Shown piece after piece: positions 58,001-64,000 of a DNA stretch of 64,000 nucleotides. A model generated the notes under the pieces. It searched no databases and was not told the DNA's origin. It saw nothing but the letters and a program-made list of their open reading frames with translations. The stretch is from Acidomyces sp. 'richmondensis' (Eukaryota > Ascomycota > Dothideomycetes > Mycosphaerellales > Teratosphaeriaceae): assembly GCA_003545705.1 (NCBI GenBank), contig QVLQ01000013.1, forward strand, positions 496,001 to 560,000, in the 5' to 3' direction. How positions within the stretch are numbered: position 1 is the first letter of the stretch; every line of letters starts with the position of its first letter. A program made the position numbers and the translations under genes.

Positions 58001-58555
58001 TGACGATGTCGGTGGCGGTGAGTATGCTGTAATAATCAGCGGCATCGTGCTTGGCGTCGCACTGTTTAACACGCTCGATGTGATTGGTACGCTGGCTGAC
58101 GAGGTGAGAGGCACTGATTTCGATGTTCTTGTCCTTGAATCCGTCTCGGTGTAGATGACGGTATACGTTGCTGTGTCGACCCATGTCGCATTCTCTCTTG
58201 TCAACGTGAATGTGGTCGTCACCACACTATCTGTGGTCTCGGGTATGTCCCCAGCTGCGAAAAGGCTGGAGAAGTACGACATCGGATTGAACAGTGGGAA
58301 GGTGGGCGATTCAGATGTCGGGGTCGTGTGAGCCTCTGTAGGCGTCCTCACCGTGGAAGTGTCGTCCCCGGAGCTCGAGGTCGAAGACATGGATGTGCTA
58401 TTCGAATAACTCCGCTTCAAGCGTCGTGGAAAGTAATATTTCGGCCGTTCTACGCCGTCCTGTTTTCGAGCGGGCGCTGCCTCCGCTTTCGTGTACTGTC
58501 CACCCATAGACATGACCGCTAAGGCGGCAGCCCATGCCGTAGTCGAACCCCTCAT
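55082..58555 (-). CDS. msb2: Signalling mucin Msb2
   Basis: A single exon of 1157 residues. The N-terminus has a signal peptide (hydrophobic AWAAALAVMSMG, residues 7-18). Residues about 50-880 are a Ser/Thr-rich mucin region with many potential O-glycosylation sites. Residues about 896-1012 form the conserved extracellular block of Msb2 proteins: LIQLGFNYGLNYPFVV, QIFKYLPQGVAYGLG, YVPSEMVTALQQAL and INPTIPLLPG. One membrane span lies at about 1054-1075, followed by a basic, Gly/Ser-rich cytoplasmic tail of about 82 residues. Msb2 is a plasma-membrane sensor upstream of the Cdc42/Ste11 filamentation MAPK pathway, and in plant pathogens it helps surface recognition. Large open frames on the opposite strand are shadows of the Ser/Thr codon bias. 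Confidence 0.94.
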   Translation of the reverse strand: MRGSTTAWAAALAVMSMGGQYTKAEAAPARKQDGVERPKYYFPRRLKRSYSNSTSMSSTSSSGDDTSTVRTPTEAHTTPTSESPTFPLFNPMSYFSSLFAAGDIPETTDSVVTTTFTLTRENATWVDTATYTVIYTETDSRTRTSKSVPLTSSASVPITSSVLNSATPSTMPLIITAYSPPPTSSSSSLHSSEQEGLTAPLSDRIDSSSLHSSSTSSRTYTPIYTPHPLNVSSSAFLTGTGLSSTTETSSTLSIIRSTESDKGSAAQTSSTHHSTHSSDHRSPTTSKSASKLMATGSSDGLPVSIVLPTFSTRDHRSSASHTAESSDSTSSETVSKHPLPSASTGMGSTGAMPASEPSPTAASTVPSSKPTDSTTPNTINGITVGLSTYYQGTPTGSSTTSSSSDDHLTVSGGMTHSATGGVSGIIPDLTSALSILGTGSATAPSAASTTESATGSSSGNRTVGVVPDSAISPSSASSILPGILTSLLGGTGTTAVPISGATGASSAYASASGESMTVQSPSGTAPPSVTSATSWSGTWPLTAHSTATGSAAMSSVLPSVISEVSSLVSSAESSVLSEVSSIASSTTSVPASVTAAASSALSSLASSLSSELSGVVATITDSAVSSSLASQFSSMMSSAASSLASELSSALPTSSGETSTVSTVTGSSGTTIISASGSSVTSPSYTLSTSTGPSGSTAVPVTVSGSTTSTSIPLSTGTTMTLDSSRTTQLSSSTFSGTAVSSGTFTSSGTITSSGTATSSGIAASSGTKTSLTSSADTTVVPIGSSSATITFSPTSLSYMPSSTSRSESVTAAESSSPKATFSSTSKTAPTSIIATGTDSATSLFVPTSLVYQPSPSSSSVTGIQTQTGSSTSVVGLPTSMPGLVQPPSGLPAAPTNTTLIQLGFNYGLNYPFVVNSENTTNQIFKYLPQGVAYGLGISNNSVLMNALLPYDTSSSMGYITTLAQAYVPSEMVTALQQALHAPNSNLYSNPDPTVNTLMGMINPTIPLLPGASLSDGSSASAYNPAATASSSVGDGAPIGGDSSQSMPVKGTSVGISVGAVAGAAVYAAAMIYVARRYRQRRSRHQRVSSVPTAGEMSQTSGGGMGAFFMSGANGRNSPTMSGARGSRQSGGSSNGRSVREQGISHPIMSENSLGWN
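56251..56360 (-). repeat. 18-base tandem repeat within the MSB2 mucin region
   Basis: About six imperfect 18-base units code for SSGT-type hexapeptides (for example SGTFTSSGTITSSGTATSSG). Such arrays in mucin domains vary in copy number between strains of many fungi, which is family knowledge rather than anything shown here. Confidence 0.8.
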
Positions 58556-61500
58556 GGTGTATAATATTAAAAATGGATGTCACGACAAATGTTCAAAGTA
58601 AGAAATCGGGATGAGAGCTAGCCGGTTATTAGTAACGGTCGTTCATGTCGACGCACTCGACTCACCTTCTTCTGTTTTAATGCAAACGAATGTGATTGAC
58701 GAGTTGTCAAGAATGAGTGCTGAGCGACTTGCAGATTGTGTGTGGTATAATCGGCAGACGGAATGACCTAGGACATCCTAACCGCCTCTTCGTGTGGTCG
58801 CAGGAAACGAGTGTTGATAGTTGGACAAGCAGTTGCGTCGGGACAGAACTTCGAGCAAAGAAGGGAGATCAGACGATGGAAACCGTTGTCTCGGCGTCGA
58901 GGAGGGGGGGGGGGGGGCGGTCTGATTTGCTGATACCAACGATCCAATGGGGATCGAAAGTCAACACGTCAACCACCTCGCCCACACGAACAAAGGAACC
59001 TTTGTCTCCCGTCCAAATTATCGGCCAAGCGACAGCCTCTTCACAAACTCGGTTTTCCAACCTCTTCTGATCGGACTTTTGCGACTCGGTGCTCGTAGTT
59101 GACTGCGGCCGGCCCGCGAACGAATGCGCGCGATGGCTGTGCCGCCCACCAGTGGAGGGGCAGCAATATCTGCACTCGACTGTTTCCTAAGCGACGGCAA
59201 GAAGAAGAGCGTGAGATTAGAAGGCCGTAAATGCAAACGCGTAGAACTGCGGTGGTGAGGAAATGAGTGTCGTGCGATTCTCTAGGAAGCGCGAAGAAAG
59301 GGGGGGCGGTGGTGTTGCGGTCGGCGTTGCGAGGTCTTGAACGTCGACGACGGCGGCACAGGAGCGAGAGATGGAGCTCGGTGGCCTGGTGGGAGAATTG
59401 TCCGTCGCGATGCGGCCGCCTGGAGGACTTGTGCAGTATGCGTAGTGAGGGTGTAGACGTGGTGAACGACACACTGCGACGGACTACGACGGACAACTTG
59501 CGAGTGAGCGCCTTAGCGGCAACGGGGTCAATGGAGCTAAGCGCAGTCAGGCTTAGCTGCCGAGCGGACTATAATTGCAAGCGGCCTTTCGCAGAATTAC
59601 ATGTCTAAATAGGCTCACTCCTCCTGCAAGGTCGGAGTCTTGACAAACATTGCATTCAACGCCGGCGAAGCAGCCATTTTCATGGTCACGACGCTTTCAG
59701 ATTACTGACGATAATTCTCCCGTTGGTAGTGCGTGTAAGCACCGCACAGGATGGCCGCCAACACTCGACAGCTTGTCGGCGAGAGGTTCTGGGCCTGGAG
59801 ATCGGACAAGGATGGCCGGCGGGCCACACGTTTCGCCAGGTACAAAAGCGCCATCCCGCTCGGGTAATGTGCGTGTTCATCTCTTCCCGATCCAATGACT
59901 CTCCGTGCCAAGCAGCGCGAGGAGGTCCGACTGCTTGAATTTTAAGATTGAAGGACATCGTTTCACTTGCGCCTCGAAACACGGCCGCGGCGACACGACC
60001 ATACCCTCAGACATCCCACCCTTCACAAATTTCCTCCCGAGCGGAATGGGCGCTTCCGAACATTGCCAGCAGAGCGCAAGTGTAAGGGTGCGGCAACCGA
60101 CATTCAATTGATGTTTGCCGAGCGTCGTCAGCTGCTGTCCGGACGGACTATGCAGGGCTCATGCCTATTCTGAGCAGCCAGAATACGAGATCGCATTCTT
60201 TGTGTGTGCAGGAAAGTGGCTTATTCTCTCGAGATAGCTGGCTTCGTCACCGCAAGCAGTCGCTCCTGCAAGTGGCATGGCGTGTGGAGATGTCGCAGAG
60301 ACGGTCGCACAGGCTGTCGGGACACTGCCCCAACGATGCCTCTTGCGAGCTGTTTCGGAGAAAAATTGCGTTGAAACGTGCGGCTAGCCTTGCTGGGTCT
60401 CTCTCTACTCAATACAACCTCAAGTTCGGGAGTCGGGGGGGGGCTGGTCTGTGGTACACTTTGTCCACGAGGACATTCGGTAAACAAAACGACTAGGACT
60501 CATCGCGGGCGTGGACTCTGAACATAATGCTGTCCTCTAAGACCACCGCGCGACTGTAATAGAGCAAGAACGAAAATCGCTTGCGATACGGCATGAAATA
60601 CCGTATGTCCTAGCAGAATGCTGTTCGATTCCGCATGCGTATCGTGCCCATCTCTTTTTTTTTTTTGTTTTTTGCTGCTGTTCAGCAGAACTCTCTCGCC
60701 TTTATCTTGCTTTGCATTCAAAGTTAATGGCTGGCTTTGCTCTTCATGGCCTTCTGGGCAAATGAGCCATCTTTGTGAGTGATCATTAGGTGTGCCGTGA
60801 TTTTCCGGTTCAACTGGTTGCTAAGGCCGCTTCAGCATGGTCTAGATTGCGGACCATTGCACCGGCAATAGTTTCATCAATTCAGGAAGTGTGCACGTAA
60901 GTGATCACATATCGAAGGCTCAGGTTTCGTCGGATCACATATTCCCACATGGCTGATTCTGTAGAATAGCCTTGAAAAGATAGCGCATATAACTTCTTAT
61001 ACATTTATAACGGACATCTGTCGTGTGAATTTCGATGCCATTGGAATGAGAAGTGGATGGTGTGCTCGAAATATATGTCCTCAAAACATCTGAGCCGAGT
61101 AATCGAATTGCAGGACACAAAATTTATAAATGTATCCTTACTCGAATGGATGATCAAGTATTCCTATCTCACGGCAGCCATTGCCGCTATATGGCAAACT
61201 GGTGCCGCTGGTCATTCTAATACGAAGTGTGACAACTAATGACAATGGCAAGATATTCAACCCTTGTCATTTAATCATTAACTGGCTGTCTAGAAGTGAT
61301 CATGCCTTCACGCATTCAAATCTGTAGTAACATGAAGGGTCGAAACTGGCCCGCTCGAATCAAATTTTAGGTAGGTACGCTGCGTATCTTCCAACAATTG
61401 CTGTAAACAGCAGCGAACACACGGCTCTTGGTGTATCATCGAACATTACCATAAGTGATTGAAACAATAAATTTCGGTGAGGGATTCGCCACAGAAGCGC

Positions 61501-62327
61501 TGAATCCTTCCTGGGCCACTGGCCCGTCCTTTGAACTCCGTTAAGAGGAGCAATCCATACTAGAACAGCACAAGAGTGCGTTGAAGCCATAGCTAGAGAA
61601 ACGTATGATGAGTTAGTAACCTGTATGGCTTAAAGTGCCTGTTATATAGAAAAGGTATGACTGTGTGCCTTGGATATTCTATGCGTCTTGGCAAATGCCT
61701 ACAGGCATCCTTAATGCATTAAAGGGCCTAGGCTTTGCGAGCCACGTTATGAAAACATATATGCTGATACTTATGAGGTACTGAAAGTCTCCTCTTTGGT
61801 GTGTCTCTGTCCCGAATTACCGATGAACCATGTCTCACTATAATCGTGCATCTTTGTGCTGTCTGCAACATTGATACCAAAAATCAGATTTTAGTACAAC
61901 CAGCAAATGTGTTTTTCGTCTTTGTATATGCACTCTCCACAAGAAACAATAAACTACAGAGCCAGTTCTATCGTGTAGATATACTCGAAGCAAAATGCGT
62001 CTTTGTTGAATTTTTGGAAGAGAGGAAAACCCAACTGGAATATCAGCGATCCACCTCTAAGATTTAATTAGTGACTCTCAATACACGTTTTGCAGCCATG
62101 TTTCCCGTTTGAACCTTGGAGATGTTTCGATATTGGGAGACATTTTGCCACATGGCTGAGTGTCTATCGTTATCCCCATGATAGGAGGTTGACTATCTAA
62201 CACTGCCGGATGGGATCTTTGGGATGGACGCTTCGACAGGTTGACCTTTTGTCATGAGAATTGCTGCACAAATATTCTTCCTCAAAATTAACCATGCGCT
62301 TCCAAGCCAAAAAGAACCACACAGACT
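58556..62327. other. 3.8 kb intergenic region upstream of MSB2
   Basis: This gap lies between the MSB2 start and the ZNG1 stop. The part nearest MSB2 (58.6-60.5 kb) is GC-richer, has a G14 run at 58904-58917 and several Arg-rich chance frames, and probably serves as a long promoter and leader. From about 60.8 kb it becomes AT-rich without genes. A short hairpin (ATACGG/CCGTAT, 60586-60606) is present but has no tRNA fold around it. Confidence 0.5.
58904..58917 (+). repeat. G14 homopolymer
   Basis: Fourteen consecutive G lie about 350 bases upstream of the MSB2 start, flanked by GGA and CGG. On the MSB2 coding strand it is a C-rich tract; STRE-like CCCCT is present at its edge. Confidence 0.75.
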
Positions 62328-63593
62328 TCAGCCGTGCCTTGGAATCCCTCGGGTTAATGCCTCGTCCATGCTCTGCTGAAACACGCGAGTTCGGTCGCGC
62401 AGATTGCGACCAATGAAGACTATCTTGCCGCCATCCTCATGTGCGGTGGCAGAATTGTTCGAATTATCCCCGTCGACAGCTGCCGCATCGACCAGTTCGA
62501 AAACCTCCCTCACTCCTTGCAAAATCTTCACTTTCCCATTGTCTAGGGTCAGCCTGCCTTTCGAGCGGTGTATGTCCCAGTCCACTTCCTCTGTCGAATT
62601 TGTGGGGAGCTTATTATACCACAGGACTGACTGTAACCAAGCGTCCATCCTTTCATGCTGCAGCTCCGACAGCTTTGGCACAGTTAAGCTGATTGAGCTA
62701 ATAGTTGGGTCTAAATGACTGTGGCCCTGGTGGGCGAAATCTAAATCCCCTGCTGCTACATGATCGTACGCGTGTAGATCTAGCACCAACCCTTGCAACT
62801 GGAGAATTTGACTGTACTGAGTGACATATATTTTTGCCATCGCGTTGATCGCCTGTACCCTCTTCCGCACCTCTTGCAACTCCGCTGCAGAAACGAGATC
62901 AGCTTTATTAACAACAACAACATCCGCATGGCTAATCTGCAGATGAGCCACGGACATCCGGGGACCCTTCCCATGCCCGTCATTCCCTACAATACCCGTC
63001 CCTTTGATCTCATCCGCCACGGCCTCTTCCCCAACTGGCTCATCCAGACACCTAAGCAAGTTTTTAGCATCCACCAACGTCACAATCCCATCCAAATAAA
63101 TCGTTGAGCCCAAGCCTTCATCCATCCAGAATAAAGGTGCCAAATTCCCTGGATCTGCCAATCCTGTCGTCTCTAACAAGACGTAATCGAACATCTCCCC
63201 CCGCCGCTCCATCAGCTGCTCGATGGCATTCACACCCGAATCTTTGACTGAGCAGCAGATACAACCGTTCGCAAGCTCCAGAAAATCCTGCTCCACCTGC
63301 TGCCCGTCGCCTCGCGAGACGGTTAGAGGCTTCTGAGAAGGGTTCACTTCGCCCAATGCCGCAGAGTTGCCGAATTCATTCAAGATAACCGCGATGCGTT
63401 TTCCGTGTTGCGCGGTCAGGATATGGTTGAGGAGCGTGGTCTTGCCTGCACCTAGGTAACCAGTGATGATGGTGATAGGGGTTTTAGTGATTTTATCGGC
63501 GTGCACTTTCGACGGGGAGTTGGATTTCGTTTGATAGATGGGATTTTCATGCGTTGCCACCAATTGGGGCGGAAATTCGTCATCTTCATCCAT
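62328..63593 (-). CDS. zng1: COG0523/CobW-family GTPase, ZNG1-type zinc metallochaperone
   Basis: A single exon of 421 residues. Motifs in order: Walker A GYLGAGKT at 45-52, LNEFG at 71-75, the metal-binding CICC at 111-114, ETTGLADP at 141-148 and the guanine-specificity motif NKAD at 229-232. A CobW C-terminal domain follows, with a His-rich stretch before it and a terminal IVFIGRNLRDR block. By family knowledge ZNG1 uses GTP to deliver zinc to client proteins, in particular type 1 methionine aminopeptidase. The N-terminus (DEDDEFPPQLV) sits where ZNG1 proteins carry an acidic client-binding motif. The gene shares a 274-base promoter region with the divergent gene to its right. Confidence 0.93.
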   Translation of the reverse strand: MDEDDEFPPQLVATHENPIYQTKSNSPSKVHADKITKTPITIITGYLGAGKTTLLNHILTAQHGKRIAVILNEFGNSAALGEVNPSQKPLTVSRGDGQQVEQDFLELANGCICCSVKDSGVNAIEQLMERRGEMFDYVLLETTGLADPGNLAPLFWMDEGLGSTIYLDGIVTLVDAKNLLRCLDEPVGEEAVADEIKGTGIVGNDGHGKGPRMSVAHLQISHADVVVVNKADLVSAAELQEVRKRVQAINAMAKIYVTQYSQILQLQGLVLDLHAYDHVAAGDLDFAHQGHSHLDPTISSISLTVPKLSELQHERMDAWLQSVLWYNKLPTNSTEEVDWDIHRSKGRLTLDNGKVKILQGVREVFELVDAAAVDGDNSNNSATAHEDGGKIVFIGRNLRDRTRVFQQSMDEALTRGIPRHG

Positions 63594-63867
63594 TCCGGAA
63601 AGATCGGGGTGTTTGGGACTTGGGTACTGGAAGGACGTCGCAGGTGAAAATGTTCATTCACATGCAATGTGAAGACTACTTCTTCAGGTGTAGCGGCGGG
63701 CATTCCCGTCGAAGCAGTACCGAGCCGTGCCTGCCCTGCATGGCAAGCGCAAGCTTAATCAATCGGGCCAAGGTCTCGGTCGCTCAGACGAGCGTTGTTT
63801 GTTGCAACATTCATTTAACAATTTGTGTGCTCGCCGCCCTTCTCCGCCGCGGGCCTCTATCACACCC
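63594..63867. promoter_or_regulatory. Divergent promoter between ZNG1 and the right-edge gene
   Basis: Only 274 bases separate the two start codons, so this segment must contain both leaders and a shared or overlapping promoter. I see no clear TATA box or binding site that I could name with confidence. Confidence 0.6.
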
Positions 63868-64000
63868 ATGGCGGCTCATTCGCCGGCATCGTCTCCGCGG
63901 CTTCCATCCCCGCCGCCGATGGCGGAGGACCAAACTATGCCAACATCGCCCGGCGTATCACTGTTTGAGGACCAGGGCAAATTTCCCACCGTCTCAATCG
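63868..64000 (+). CDS. Start of an unidentified gene, cut by the window edge
   Basis: An ATG at 63868 in good context (CACACCCATGG) opens a frame that runs to the window end without a stop, giving 44 residues that begin MAAHSPASSPRLPSPPPMAE. The N-terminus is Pro/Ser-rich and uninformative. The divergent position next to ZNG1 and the clean open frame suggest a real gene, but I cannot name the product. Confidence 0.6.
   Translation, partial: MAAHSPASSPRLPSPPPMAEDQTMPTSPGVSLFEDQGKFPTVSI

Noticed and set aside
59041..59496. 151-codon - strand frame upstream of MSB2
   Set aside because: Arg/Ser-rich translation with several competing frames; more likely leader or promoter DNA.
60580..60640. Hairpin ATACGG/CCGTAT followed by a TTCGATTCC box, suggestive of a tRNA
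   Set aside because: The T-stem has a mismatch and the distances do not allow acceptor and D-arm pairing.
1..64000. A secondary-metabolite or defence gene cluster linking the oxidoreductase, dehydrogenase and regulators
   Set aside because: No synthase, transporter, P450 or nuclease gene is present, and the candidate members are tens of kilobases apart among housekeeping genes.

Overview
This is nuclear DNA of a filamentous ascomycete (Pezizomycotina). Evidence: short introns of 51-82 bases with GT-AG ends and CTAAC/CTGAC-like branch sites; fungus-only families (Zn2Cys6 and C2H2/fungal_trans regulators, Sch9 kinase, Akr1, Msb2 mucin, Pho80-type cyclin); and a eukaryotic gene set (eIF3g, Ada2, RBM25-like PWI protein, mitochondrial bS21). 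I cannot name the class or genus. Gene density is low, about 18 genes in 64 kb, with several gene-free, often AT-rich gaps of 2-5 kb.

Layout. 0-5 kb: the 3' part of a zinc-type (ToxD-like) oxidoreductase facing a five-exon Zn2Cys6 regulator. 4.5-10 kb: a long gap. 10-12.6 kb: eIF3g and a conserved secretory-pathway membrane protein, tail to tail. 12.6-16.7 kb: an AT-rich gap. 16.7-23.1 kb: a forward run of housekeeping and signalling genes, SCH9, ADA2 and glucose-6-phosphate isomerase. 25.9-31.3 kb: an arginine-rich coiled-coil protein, the RBM25-like splicing factor and MRP21. 33.8-34.7 kb: a Pho80-type cyclin. 35-40.7 kb: AT-rich DNA carrying an isolated rpiB-type isomerase between two diverged direct repeats. 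40.7-46.2 kb: a short-chain dehydrogenase, AKR1 and a 338-residue uncharacterised protein. 48.1-54.1 kb: a C2H2/fungal_trans regulator whose reading frame breaks at a run of eight C, then a 210-residue Ser-rich protein with a C-terminal Cys cluster. 55.1-58.6 kb: MSB2. 62.3-64 kb: a ZNG1/CobW GTPase and the first exon of a divergently transcribed gene cut by the window edge.

The genes do not form a biosynthetic or defence cluster. Several act in nutrient and stress signalling (SCH9, Pho80-type cyclin, MSB2, AKR1), but they are far apart and on both strands, so I do not infer co-regulation. I saw no tRNA, rRNA, CRISPR array or intact transposon. The points most worth checking are the C8 frame break in the C2H2 regulator, a probable GC-AG intron in the dehydrogenase, a 28-base exon inside a zinc cluster, and the diverged repeat pair around rpiB. 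I found no convincing new biological system.
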